NCBI GenBank assembly: GCA_963989245.1
Contig: OZ022342.1
Span: 34,881,179-34,945,178, forward strand
DNA: 64,000 nucleotides
Reading direction: 5' to 3'
From: Nansenia antarctica
Taxonomy: Eukaryota; Chordata; Actinopteri; Argentiniformes; Microstomatidae
Shown: positions 1 to 13,675 of the stretch, in pieces
How the letters are laid out: each line of letters begins with the position of its first letter
Position numbering within the stretch: the first letter of the stretch is position 1
The notes under the pieces: generated by a model
What the model was told of the DNA's origin: nothing
The model's input: the letters and a program-made list of their open reading frames with translations, nothing else
The model's database searches: none
Position numbers and translations under genes: made by a program

Positions 1-1540
1 TCCCCTCAGCGTCAGTGATAAAATGACATAAGGGATGGAAAGGGGGGATGGCAGTTTTAGAAGGGGGATGATTTTGACTGTTTTTATTTCAGGGGGGATG
101 CCATCCCCCCTCATCCCCCCTCAACTCGAGCGCTGCTTATACTGTAATAATATAATGGTCTTATTCTTATCAGGTGACATTGAAAACATGGCTGCGAACT
201 CCCTTTGCGAACTCCCAGACACCGGAGAAAATATAATATAAAATATTAAAAAAAAAAAGTATAATTTAGCGCGTGGCCGGGCAAGGTCCGTTGTGGAACG
301 CACTATAGGCAGGTTGAAGGGGAGATAGACAGAGGGATATAAAGAAAGACTGAAATACAATCATAAACATCAGTTCCCTTTAAATCTTGTATTAAACACA
401 TTTTCTCGGCTGATAACAACATCGTTAATTCTATTACGAGCCTTCGCATGAATTACAGTATAGGCAGTGCGGCTCACATGCCTGTAATAACTCTGCATAA
501 CCAGTAGGTAATGTGCGTACGCAAGGTCAATACCTGACGTAGAGCTACGATCGTTTCCACGGTCAAATTGACTCACGTTGAAATTGTATAAATCACTACA
601 TTGACGTGGTTTTCTACGTACGACACGGGTAAGATCAAATTTTATCCAAAGTACTTTCTATAAATGAGGCCCATGGTTTCATAATGATGTGCTGATGTTG
701 ATGTTACTGTAGCTGTATTGGAATTGATGGAATTTATTAAAATTATAAATACAATTATTGCAGTATGCATTATTTAGTGTCATGCATTACACACACGCAC
801 ACAAAATCAAAAACAAGTTAATAATGTGAAAATAAAATAAATGTTTAAATAGAATACAATTAAAGTGCAAACTACTGCATAGAAGGGGACCTTGGTGTTT
901 TGCCATATTTGTCTCAGACCCTGTGCAGTCATAAAATAGGTTACCCCAAGGGAAAATGGCAAATTCCATGTCTACACTCTACATATGTGATAATGCTATA
1001 AACAGTCACCATATAACTCTATAGAACTTGTTGTTTTGTTGTTGAAATTGTGTTCACTAGAAGTAGGCCTAGAGGGTGGAATTGTAACTTATGTTCCGCA
1101 ACAACATTTTGCGTTATATCTTGCATGTCAATGTGAGAGTTGAGTTACACACACGGATAGGATTCCACCCATAGTGAATAACACCTTAAATTTAAACAAC
1201 TTCTACATTAGCCATAACATGGTGCCAATTTGACCGCAAGTGATTCACCCCATTTCCTGGTTGATCAACTTCTTCTTTTCGTCATTGAAGTTATTCCCCT
1301 CTTTCTTCGGTAGAATCACTTTGTTGTGGTCATTTGTTTAACATTATTGTTTTTCTTTTAACTTCACATAGGAGCTGAAATAACTAGTGGACTCTCTTTC
1401 TTCATGCTTGGCTTGGTTCAAAACACAAAATCCCTCAAGATATTGCACAGAATAGTGCACCTTAAAAGCCACTGACAGGCTCAGTGTTTCTCTGTCCTGA
1501 CAAGGAGAGCATTCCTTTCTCGCCAATCACATTGGGGACA
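1..1540. other. Intergenic / lrrc32 3' flank, nothing recognised
   Basis: AT-rich sequence with no convincing coding frame. The part adjoining 1544 probably holds the lrrc32 3' UTR, which would be transcribed on the minus strand. I see no clear repeat family here. Confidence 0.5.
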
Positions 1541-1544
1541 CCTC

Positions 1545-4500
1545 TCAGGCCTTGAAGCTGCTATTGAGCCTGCGTCTCTTCCGGTGGCACACCTTAGAGA
1601 CCAGTACCAGCACTGCAATCAGCACCAGAGCTGTTACCACGACGACAATGATGGTTATGCTCTTACTGTCCAGAGTCTGACACTGCTCCTGCGTCACACT
1701 CCCAATGTTCACCTTCACAGGTTCTGAGTCCTTCGTGTACTGGCATGTTACCATCGCAATATCCGGGACAACCACAGTGGAGTGCTGGACCATGTGGAGG
1801 AAACGAGGGTTGCTGCAGCAACTGAGGGGGTTGGAGCCCACATAAAGGGTCTTGAGCGTCCGCTCGAGGACGAGGACGGTGTCGTATTCCAGAGAGACAA
1901 GGTTGTTGTTCTGTAGGTTCAGGGACTCAATGGAGGACTCTTTGTTCCACAGGGGGAGTGTGGTCAGCTTGTTGATAGACAGGTCCACAAACCTGAGACT
2001 GCTGAGCAGAGAGAGATCCATGTTCAGTTCTGGGATTTGGTTTTCCCTCAGTGAGAGGTGAGTTAGGGAGGTCTCTAGACCAGAGAAGGCATTCTGGTGA
2101 ATCTCCAAGCCTGGGTTTAAGGACAAGTCAAGCAATCTCAGTGGGCTGTCTTGGAAAGCATACTGAGGGAGGACCTCAAGACTATTTTCTGAGAGGTACA
2201 GGAAATGCAAGGTAGGTATGGAGGTAAAGGAGACACACTCTGGAGAATCTTGTGAGTTGTGGTCTGACTGGGGTGGCTTCGGCTGCGAGGTGCAGACCTT
2301 TAAATAGTTCAGCTGGAGGTGAAGGTCTCTGATACTGGGCAGTCTTTGGAACGTTCCAGACTCCATGGTGCTTAGGTAGTTCCCTTGTAAGAAGAGCTCC
2401 ACCAGTGACCGTAAAGTGTTTGTCCCAAGCGATAGATTCTGCAAGGCATTGTAGCTGAGGTCCAGGGTCTTTAGAGAGGCCAAAGGGCTTTCCTGGTCAA
2501 CAGAAAATTCTCCTAGACAGTTATTGCTGATATTCAGAACCTCAAGCGACACCATGGTACATAAAAAAGACTGTGGTATGCTCTTGAGCTGGTTGTAGCT
2601 CATGTCGAGATACACAAGCCTTGAGAAGTCCTGGTGTCTGCTGCTTCCACCAGAGGTGGTGTGAGCTACGAATGTGTCTCTGAAGTTTTCCAACTCGTCC
2701 GCCGTCCCTGTAGTGTTGATGCTCATCAGATGATTCCTGGACAGGTCCAGGTATATGAGCTTGTTTCTTCTGGGGAGAAGGGGGAAGTAGTGGATCTTGT
2801 TTTCCCTCAGGTCAAGGTATAGGAGCTCATATTCAAGGTCTGAGTCTGTGGTTTGGAAGCTCTCCATGCTGTTCCTACTGAGGTTAAGCACCTTCAGTTG
2901 GGAGAGGTTAAAGTCAGTGATGCAAGTTATGGAGTTCATGGACAAATCAAGCTCAGACAGATGCTGCAACGACTCAAACGCTCCATCTTCAATCTCTAAG
3001 ATGACATTATTGTGAAGGTCAATGTTTCTCAAGGCCAAAGATCCACCAAAGGTGTTTCTGCCCACTTTGGTGATACTGTTACCATTCAAAGAAAGGTTCA
3101 CCAGTGCTGGGGCTTCACTCAGGAAGTAGTCGCTCATCCCTGTGTAGAGCCCGTTGCCTGACAGGTCAAGCCTTTCCACGGCAGAAAGAGGCCCGATGTT
3201 GGTTTTCGAAATAGCCAAAACATCCAAGTAATTCCTGGAGAGGTCTAGGTATTTTAGATTGGTCATGTTTTTGAACAGACCTGGTTGGATGAACTGGATC
3301 TTGTTGGAGTGGAGGTTCAGGTGATGAACAGTTGTGTAGAATGCTAGAACTTCCTCAGTCAGGTTCTGTAGGAGGTTCCATGACAGGTCCAGTCTTTGGA
3401 TGCCGCGAGGAAGCTTTGTCGGGACAGTCCTAAGCTTCCGATTGTTGCAGAGCACGTCCATATGGACCTGTGGACAAAACAAGGAGAGAAATTATCTTTG
3501 GCCTCCACAGCACTACCTCGTACTTTCAGATGATCACATGTCACCTGGTCATCTTACCCTCTTACAGACCAAATGTTTTACGCACATATAGAGAGTTGTT
3601 TTAATAGCCATTGTATCTATCATCTTGGCAGCCAGCGGAGACTGTGAGGCTTCTTGTGGGGTTTTCACCTCATAAAACAAGCTCTTATTACACCCCCTCT
3701 CTTCCACCTAGGGAGTTTTAGAAATGCCTTGTGGAAAAAGTATTTTTCCATAATTATTTGAAACATTTAAACATTCACTTATCAGTGTGGCTGATAATTG
3801 AAACCATACGGCAACTGTGACTCCTTTCTCTAAATACAACCATGACTCCTTTCTCTAAATACAGCCCATGAAAAACATACACACACTCAACTCATGTAAA
3901 ATAAAGTGGATTAAAGTTCTTGGCATACTTGTGGTTTGGAAGTCAAGGGCAAGCATTCCAGAGTATCTTGGCTAAAAGACAAGCTTATCTAAGAGCTTTC
4001 TCATGGCTGTATAATTAAGCCAGCTTTCCCTTATACTTACACAACATTTTATAATAATCACTCAGATACAATTTGAATAACCTTAAAACAAAAACAAGTC
4101 ATGAATCTTAAGATTAAAAATGTAACAGTTTACTGACACAGAATATTAAGAGAGTGGGTACAGCACACTAATAATCCGTTTGTAAATATTTTATATCTAG
4201 TTAAGAAAGTGAAAAAGACATTGACTCTCAAAACGCCTCTCTACTCTCTATGTCGACTCTCAAAACACCTCTCTATTTCATTCAAACCGCCACACTGACA
4301 TCAGTTCTCATCCTAGAGACAATTTCCTGACCTGTCCAAAATCAACCTCTCTGTTCATATAGTATTCCAGTTCGTATTCGGGAATGCAATAGATTCCCAA
4401 AACTACTATGATATACATTTTATATCCGATTGATTTCTCATGCCTTCACATAAGTAGAGAAGAAAGGGCAAAATCACCAAAGGGTTGAATTATGCCTGAT

Positions 4501-5547
4501 CCTTCATAATGAATGGACATAATGAATGTGTAACATCAGATCCAGGTTGACAAAATATGGAAATAGACTAAGATTAGACATTTGTCACTGCAACGCTTTA
4601 GTGCCAAGGAAGTCAGTATCCCAGGGGAGATGCCATGAAACCACTTGGAATCATTCTGACTTGGAATCATTCAGACATGGTACCATTCAGACATGGTACC
4701 ATTCAGACATGGTACCATTCAGACTTGGTACCATTCAGTACAGTAATGGCAAAACACCCTCTTGCAATGTATGAGGGTAAAATGCACCAGGAGTACAGAG
4801 CTGCTGTATGAGGTGTTCCTTTCTACAGTACATCCAAGATCATTTACCATCATCTTACCTGTGGGTTATTGAGAGCACCTTTTTAATTGAGCTTCATTTA
4901 ATAATGAAAGAGTAAGTGAGAGCAACGGTTAAGTGGTTAAAAGACATTCCACTATCTGGTCTTCAGAGCATGAGGAAACAGAACAAAAAGGATCAGTTTC
5001 AGATCACAAGGCTTCAATAGAAACTATATCTGCCCCCAGATCATTTTAGAGCACCTGATATTTTCATTGACATCTGCACTGTTTACTGTATAATGGTAAC
5101 ACATACCATGTGACCAACACTAAGATACAAAAACACAGACAAAAATGTACTGTACGTGAATAATAATACAATGATTTATCCTCCAATATATATAACACTT
5201 AAATGAAAAGGAGAAACTAGACACTTACTTTACTAAATACAACAACTAACTAAATACAACAACTAACTAAATACTTCAATTAACTAAATACTAATATTTG
5301 AAAACTAGTATCTAGTATCACAAATGTTCTCTTAAGAATCATTTTGTACGCGCATCATGTCACTTTAACTTTTGGTCTTCCAGAGTACATATACACTACA
5401 GTGGCCAAATGTGTAACACTGGACAGACATCAAGCTGCAGAAGTTCACTTCACTTACCACTTGGCAGGGGGGGAGCTGACGCCAGGGACGTAGGCAGACC
5501 GCCATGTCACTGAGGATGGCCAGGACCAGCCAGAGGAAGGCAGCCAT
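1545..5547 (-). CDS. lrrc32: Leucine-rich repeat protein LRRC32 (GARP), two coding exons
   Basis: Type I membrane LRR protein of the GARP/NRROS family, which tethers latent TGF-beta at the cell surface (family knowledge). Exon 1 (5458-5547) encodes 30 residues: a signal peptide, then PPCQV. Its donor is GTAAGT at 5457. Exon 2 (1545-3467) follows a CAG acceptor, and the junction is phase 0. The total is 670 aa; human GARP is about 662. About 20 LRRs run to a NPLSCC C-terminal cap; a transmembrane helix (~634-655) and a short basic tail ending FKA follow. The blocks IEDGAFESL and SITCITDF match GARP rather than a TLR, and there is no TIR domain. Cys212 and Cys347 sit at the positions I recall for the human cysteines that disulfide-link to latent TGF-beta (211 and 350). 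No break is seen. NRROS is the alternative, but the repeat spacing and tail fit GARP better. Confidence 0.9.
3468..5457 (-). other. lrrc32: lrrc32 intron 1
   Basis: Intron between the signal-peptide exon and the LRR exon, with a GTAAGT donor (5457 downward) and a pyrimidine-rich TTTTGTCCACAG acceptor ending at 3468. It contains a 16-bp tandem repeat near 4670-4740 and a TAAATACAACAAC repeat near 5230-5290. No other feature is recognised. Confidence 0.85.
4670..4740. repeat. 16-bp tandem repeat in lrrc32 intron
   Basis: About four copies of a 16-bp unit (CAGACATGGTACCATT), one with ACTTGG in place of ACATGG. Each unit contains a palindromic GGTACC. Confidence 0.85.
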
Positions 5548-6840
5548 GGTGCTGGGAGAGAGGAGAAGGGTTGACGAGAGGCCGAACACACATGAGTGCA
5601 GAAGACACACAGAGGGTGCTATGATGTGAATTTATACAGAGGAGGAGAAATACCTACTAACAGGGAAGTAGTTTAGTCAGTGCGGCAGCAGGCTGACCTA
5701 TGACAGTGCTCTAAATGTGCTGAGACATGGACGCCATTGTTTGATATGACGTGCTACATGTTCCAGTCACAACGTCATAGCACTACTTCATAAACCACTG
5801 AGTGTTGTTTGTTTTGGTACATGTACGGTACATGTAAGGCTTTAGCATGAATACTAAATGAGATCATTTAATCAATAATAACAAAGAAATATGTGTCAAA
5901 AAATAATGATTGCATTATCTCTCAATCGTGATCATCTTTCTGGTGTGCATACATCCATACGTCATACCTGCGAAAACATAAATACTAACAATGTGCTCAT
6001 ACATGGGGGAAAAATTGGGAGTATTATGCAATATTTAAAAGATAGAGAGATAGAGATAATGCTATTTTGCTTATTACTACTATATTTACCATTTATTTCT
6101 CTCATGCTTTTTTCTTCTACTGACACGAAAGGAAACTTCCACTGATCACTCAAGCTAAGAACCTTGATCAGCTGTTACAGGCAGTCTTTTGTGAACAACA
6201 AGAAATGTGGTTTATGAAGACAATAACCTGAAATACTGAATATTGAAACAAATTGTATTTACTCACAGTGGTGAAACTTTTTAATCATCCCAAGATTTAC
6301 AAGCTTTACTTAAAAATGTCTCACCACATACAAAAAAAACCTCTCTGACTCAACTTTGTCTTGAATGCAGTGTTGCCCACACTACATCAGTCAGATCATA
6401 TGCAACAGCACAATACTTGTATTCCTAATGAGAAAACAATACTCCCAGGACACTCTTATGATAACTAACCAAACTATGCTGACAACCAAAAGCACATTCT
6501 GTATTGATTTATCTGAAAACCCATTCACCTCTACTCTCCTTCAATGCCTACTCCATTTACAGAAAACAGCCTTCCCACAGCCTTCCCCGCTCAACGCTCC
6601 TTCTCCTCTCCTCCTCACCTCACAGCACATGCGACAATCCTTCCCCCAAGAGCTTCCAATCATTCACTACAAACCAGCAAGCTACACATATCAAAACCAT
6701 GCATATCATAACACAACTGTCATTGTCCGGTGTTTACCTCTCTGGGTGAAGGCTACTCTCCCCTGCAGTGTGTTCCGATCATGCTCCCGTGGTACTCTCA
6801 CATCCTTACTGACAAACACCCTCACACCCACACCCACCCA
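5548..6840. other. Upstream flank of lrrc32, no gene seen
   Basis: Presumed lrrc32 promoter and 5' UTR side followed by AT-rich intergenic DNA. No conserved coding frame or repeat family is recognised. Open frames here lack protein-like composition. Confidence 0.4.
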
Positions 6841-6854
6841 CGCACACACCCACC

Positions 6855-6953
<99 letters not shown>

Positions 6954-6956
6954 AGA
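6826..6956. repeat. (CA)n microsatellite
   Basis: Long CACACA tract broken by a few T substitutions. The translated frames on both strands (poly-Thr/His, poly-Cys/Val) are artefacts. Confidence 0.97.
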
Positions 6957-7207
6957 CAACTGTACCCTGCACCTTTCAGCGCTGGTCCCGGCAAACACAT
7001 CCTGTGTGTATATCCTGCATCATTGTTGTTTTCCCCCTCCCCTTTATTTGGGGAAATGCCTTATAAGGGATTGGGAAGTCGATTCCCTCCACACTCCCTC
7101 CAATCTTTCACCAATTTCTCTCACTCTTTCTCCCCCCATTTCTCTATCTCTTTCTCTCTCTCTTCCCCCCCCATCTCTCTATCTCTCTTTCTCTTTCTCC
7201 CTCTCTC

Positions 7208-7300
7208 TCAGTCTCTTTAGTCGCTTTTCCACTACAGGGCCGACCCTCTTTGGCGCTTTTCCATTGACCGGCACGGCACGGTAAAATAGTTCTTGTTCGG
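7208..7300. mobile_element. Fragment of a small DNA transposon
   Basis: GCGCTTTTCCATTGACCGGC is shared with both arms of the inverted repeat at 7741 and 8754. A second CGCTTTTCCACTACAGGGCC block lies just before it. These look like terminal repeats of a common teleost MITE; boundaries are uncertain. Confidence 0.5.
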
Positions 7301-7699
7301 GATGGGTAGCGAAAGGTACCTTTTTGCCAGGCTGCGTGTGACGTGTGACGCTGCACACCGTTGATTGGTCAATGGAAATCGTCATCCCATGTTCATAGAT
7401 TTCTTCGCTAATCGCCATCTTTAAATACCACAACAGATTTCGCTCTCGGAAAATGTCACTTACTGTTTCTGTAATAACTTATTAATAAAGATTAGAAAAA
7501 TTATGATAACCATCGTATTATCTTAGTTTAATGTCATTTCAACGCATCATATAACTTTTATTTACAACAAGCATAACAAACAAATCGCTATTATGGCGAT
7601 GTCCTGTGCCTATGCTGTTCCTCAGTCCAGCGGCAGTCAAATGCCGGTAGATTCGCGTCTTGCTCCCTTTAACGCATGTCGGCGTTTCCCTGAAACTCT

Positions 7700-9775
<2,076 letters not shown>

Positions 9776-9853
<78 letters not shown>
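9776..9853. repeat. (AG)n microsatellite
   Basis: Nearly uninterrupted GAGAGA tract of about 75 bp. Confidence 0.97.
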
Positions 9854-9857
<4 letters not shown>

Positions 9858-9917
9858 CATATAATAGTTAATAGTAATAAGTGACAACAGATTATGATTT
9901 GTTTGTTTATTTGTAAT

Positions 9918-10226
9918 TCATAATTTATTTGGCTCTTCATCAACGTGGTCAACCAAAGTGGTCCAAATCTCATCAGAGGCAATTGCTCTCCTAGGTCGTA
10001 GTCTTGGTTGTCCTCTTGCTCTTGCTCCTCCTCCTCCTCCTCCTCTGACTCTCACACCTCTCGCTCTAACTTTCTCTGCAAAGTTGGCATCTAACACAGG
10101 AGAGCCGCCTTTTATTGCTAAAGCTATGATTGCTAATTCAAAAGCAATAGGTGTTTGCCCACATGAGGAGTGTGATTGTGTGATTGGTGGTTTGAGTTGA
10201 TCTTTCTGAATGGTAGTGTTTTCCAT
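9918..10226 (-). pseudogene. Possible N-terminus of a mariner/Tc1-like transposase
   Basis: A 102-codon frame carries a Gly/Arg-rich stretch followed by RPRRAIASDEIWTTLVDHV. This resembles, from memory, the start of a teleost mariner-like transposase whose helix-turn-helix domain begins with a similar DEIRATLVDHV block. The frame ends directly after that block, before the catalytic domain, so this would be a 5' fragment. It might instead be chance coding in a GC-rich stretch. Confidence 0.35.
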
Positions 10227-10382
10227 GTGAGCACAAGCGATTTTATCAAGGAAGATTCTGCCAAATGAAGAGAATTGTGTTTAGTATTTTGTTAACTGTG
10301 TGGTTTAGTGTCCTCCAGTGGCTAGTTTCTGGGAGATGGTGGCCTCTAACATCTCTGAGATATTTGAGACTAATGTGCCTGT

Positions 10383-10885
10383 CAGTGTATAGGAAATGTC
10401 AGTATAGGTAATATGTCAGTATAAGCAATATGTCAGTGTATAGGTAATATGTCAGTGTATAGGTAATATGTCAGTATAGGTAATATGTCAGTATAAGCAA
10501 TATGTCAGTGTATAGGTAATATGTCAGTATAGGTAATATGTCAGTGTATAGGTAATATGTCAGTATAGGTAATATGTCAGTGTATAGGTATTATGTCAGT
10601 GTATAGGTAATATGTTAGTAATATGTAGGTAATATGTCAGTGTATAGGTATTATGTCAGTGTATAGGTAATATGTCAGTATGGGTAATATGTCAGTGTAT
10701 AGGAAATATGTCAGTGTATCAGTAATATAAGTAAGTAAGTAAGTAAAGCTTTATTTATATAGCACCTTTCGTACATGAAATGCAACTCAAAGCCCCATGA
10801 TCTCTCTCCGCGCATAATATGTCTGTGTATAGGTAATATGTCAGTGTATAGGTAATATGTCAGTATAGGTAATATGTCAGTGTTG
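10383..10885. repeat. 17-19 bp minisatellite, plus-sense block 1
   Basis: Tandem copies of GTCAGTGTATAGGTAATAT (19 bp) mixed with a 17-bp version lacking TG (GTCAGTATAGGTAATAT) and occasional variants. The block is interrupted at about 10,725-10,815 by an AGTAAGTAAG run and a CTTTATTTATATAGCACCTT segment resembling the 3' tail of an L2/CR1-type LINE or SINE. Confidence 0.95.
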
Positions 10886-11519
10886 GAGCCAAAAAGCTTT
10901 ATATTATTATTGATGAAAAAAACCTTTCTTGAATGATACTTCGAAAGTGGTACTTTGACCAATCTATCTATAAGATGGATATCTGTAAGACTTTTATTTT
11001 GAAAATGGGTCTCGCTCAATCTAAGGACATAATGGATATAAGGAAGTGATCTCTCATTGCTTTTTTGATGAGTCCTGACACGTGAGGGTGCGACACCGTT
11101 TTTCAACAACATTCAACTTCAATTACATCACGCTACATCTCATGACAAGTATATCATCTCATCACCCTACATTACCACGACATTAGAGAAGATTTGTTGT
11201 TTTGTTTAATACAAGATATTTTGTTTGATAACTTTGTTTGTTAACCTTGCTATTGAATTCGGATCAGGGATAGGCCCGACCCAGAAGAGACACACATACA
11301 AACAAACATTGACACACGCGTACATACCACACCAAACCAACATATATTACTTTCGTTTGTTACTTTTATTTGGACTTTGGATTTTAAGACCACTTCAATT
11401 CATGGAAAGGTCCAGAGTTTTTGTTGCAAACGGATGAACGACAAACAACAGGTGCGTTGAAACCAACACTCAATCATGCCAGGATGATGGCTAATTTGAT
11501 GATTTTGATAGACATGATA
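10886..11519. other. Unique spacer inside the minisatellite
   Basis: About 630 bp of non-repetitive DNA between two blocks of the same minisatellite. A minus-strand open frame (10,711-11,112) crosses it but matches nothing I recognise. It is probably an insertion into the array. Confidence 0.4.
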
Positions 11520-12250
11520 GCCATCACAGTCAGTGTATAGGTAATATGTCAGTGTATAGGTAATATGTCAGTATAGGTAATATGTCAGTGTATAGGTAAT
11601 GTGAATATAGGTAATATGTCAGTATCGGTAATATGTCAGTATCGGTAATATGTCAGTGTCGGTAATATGTCAGTGTATAGGTAATATGTCAGTGTCGGTA
11701 ATATGTCAGTGTATAGGTAATATGTCAGTGTATAGGTAATATGTCAGTGTATAGGTAATATGTCAGTGTATAGGTAATATGTCAGTGTATAGGTAATATG
11801 TCAGTATAGGTAATATGTCAGTGTATAGGTAATATGTCAGTGTAGGTAATATGTCAGTGTATAGGTAATATGTCAGTGTATAGGTAATATGTCAGTATAG
11901 GTAATATGTCAGTGTATAGGTAATATGTCAGTGTAGGTAATATGTCAGTGTATAGGTAATATGTCAGTGTATAGGTAATATGTCAGTGTATAGGTAATAT
12001 GTCAGTATAGGTAATATGTCAGTATGTAGGTCCTATACTGACATATTACCTATACTGACATATTACCTGTACACTGACATATTACCTATACACTGACATA
12101 TTACCTATACTGACATATTACCTATACTGACATATTGCCTGTACACTGACATATTACCTATACACTGACATATTACCTATACTGACATATTACCTATACA
12201 CTGATTACCTATACACTGACATACCTATACACTGACATATTACCTATACT
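11520..12250. repeat. Minisatellite, plus-sense then inverted block
   Basis: Copies of the 17-19 bp unit run plus-sense to about 12,030. They then switch abruptly to the reverse complement (CTGACATATTACCTATAC) until 12,250, where gypsy coding sequence begins. The head-to-head junction lies around TATGTAGGTCCTATACTGAC. Confidence 0.95.
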
Positions 12251-12253
12251 ATA

Positions 12254-13349
12254 GAGCCCAAGCCTATTCCCCTCCCCTTAGTTAAATTAGTTTTAGACCA
12301 CTCGTCCCAGCTCGCCTCCCTTCAGGGCGAGTTAGCCAAAGCCTTCCCCTCGGTCCTAGGAAACATCGCCGAGCTCCAGGGCTCATCCACCGCCACCACC
12401 GCTGTTCTCACGTCCCTCGCCGCCCAGATGAACACCCTGGTGGCAGCAGTGGCCTCCATCCAACTGAGGCTGGACGCGCTCCCCGGTGGGGCTGCGGCTT
12501 CCGTTCCCCCTGGGGCTCAACCCGAAGTTCCAGCTCCCCCTGAACTAGCTCCCTCCCGACCCGAGCCCAACCTTGTTACCCCTAGGGCCTTTGGAGGGGA
12601 TTTTAACCTAAGTAGGGGTTCCTTGCCCAGTGCGAGCTCCTTTTTAGATTCCAACCCTCCAGATATGGTTCGGGGGAGGCCAAGGTTGCCTTTATTATGT
12701 CCCTCCTGCTAGACAAGGCACTCAGTTGGGCCATAGCAGTCGTTGGCCGAGTCGTTGGCCCCCAACTAGCTCAGGACTATGAGGGTTTCCGTCAAGATTT
12801 TTTTTTGTGTTTGACCACCCCACGGACGGCGAGGACGCAGCCAGTAGGCTGCTAGGACTCCTGCAGGGTCCCAGGTCCATTGCCGAGTACACCCTCGAGT
12901 TCCGGGTCCTCGCCGCGAACAGCAGATGGGGAGACGTGGCGCTCCGTTGCGCCTGCGGGCGTGGGCTGAGCGAGGCGATTAAGGACCTTATTGTCCGGGA
13001 CCGTCCGCACTCGCTCCACGAGCTAGTCACCCTGGCCCTGCTCATGGATGAGCGACTGCGGGAGCGCCACCAGGAGCGCAACCCACGCTCCATAGTTCCC
13101 CTTCACCCTGGTTCCAGCCGTACGCCCACTTTCCCCAGCACCCGCTCTGCACTGCCCCCTCGAGTCCCCATGCTGCCCCCGGCTCCTTCCTCCTCCGGGT
13201 CGGGGGAGGAGCCTATGCAGATCGGCCGGTCTCGTCTGTCTCAGGAGGAGAGAGAGCAGAGGATGCGGGACCACCTGTGCCTGTACTGTGGGAAGCCCGG
13301 ACATGTTCTCCGGACGTGCCCGGCTCGCCCAAAAGACCCGGCTCACTAA
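12254..13349 (+). pseudogene. gag: gypsy-A gag, 5'-truncated and frameshifted
   Basis: Coding begins without a start codon at 12,254 and runs open to 12,712. A frame change between about 12,700 and 12,807 leads into the second part (12,807-13,349). That part carries the capsid-like region and one zinc knuckle, CLYCGKPGHVLRTC (C-x2-C-x4-H-x4-C), near the C-terminus. The first part is Ala/Pro-rich with a coiled-coil-like N-terminal stretch, as in other fish gypsy Gag proteins. The gene ends two codons after PKDPA. Confidence 0.8.
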
Positions 13350-13675
13350 TTGGGGGATTATTAGTGAGCCGTGCCTCGTTCCCCCAGCCCAACAGAGACC
13401 TCAACCGCCTGTTCCCAGCCACCCTTTCCTGGGGTAAGGAGTCCCTGTCCGTCAGCGCTCTCATTGATTCTGGGGCTGACGAATGCCTTATGGACATTAC
13501 TCTTGCTCGTCAGGCTGGTATTCCACTCATTCCCCTTGACAGAGCCTTGTCTCCCCAGGCTATTGACGGTCGTTCCCTTGGTCAAATTACTCACAGCACC
13601 TCACCCTCACTCTGTCTGGTAATCACGTGGAGACAGCACGCTTCCTTGTTTTACACGCACCCACTGCACCCCTAG
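13350..13675 (+). pseudogene. gypsy-A aspartic protease
   Basis: The active-site motif ALIDSGADECLMD (D-S-G) lies near 13,461 in a frame different from both gag and the main pol frame. Retroviral-type protease that cleaves Gag-Pol. Retropepsin residues after the motif continue to about 13,600, then the sequence shifts into the pol frame at 13,627. Either frameshift mutations or expression frameshifts separate the three frames; I favour mutation. Confidence 0.7.

Noticed and set aside
1545..3482. Toll-like receptor
   Set aside because: LRRs, cap and one membrane helix are present, but the cytoplasmic tail is only about 13 residues and has no TIR domain. Specific blocks match LRRC32.
6706..7284. 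Open frames rich in Cys/Val or Thr/His
   Set aside because: They are translations of the (CA)n/(TG)n microsatellite; the same holds for the frames at 7,593-7,893 and 8,595-8,918.
10383..12250. CRISPR-like array (regular 17-19 bp repeats)
   Set aside because: No spacers: units follow one another directly with small length variants, and the context is vertebrate. It is a minisatellite.
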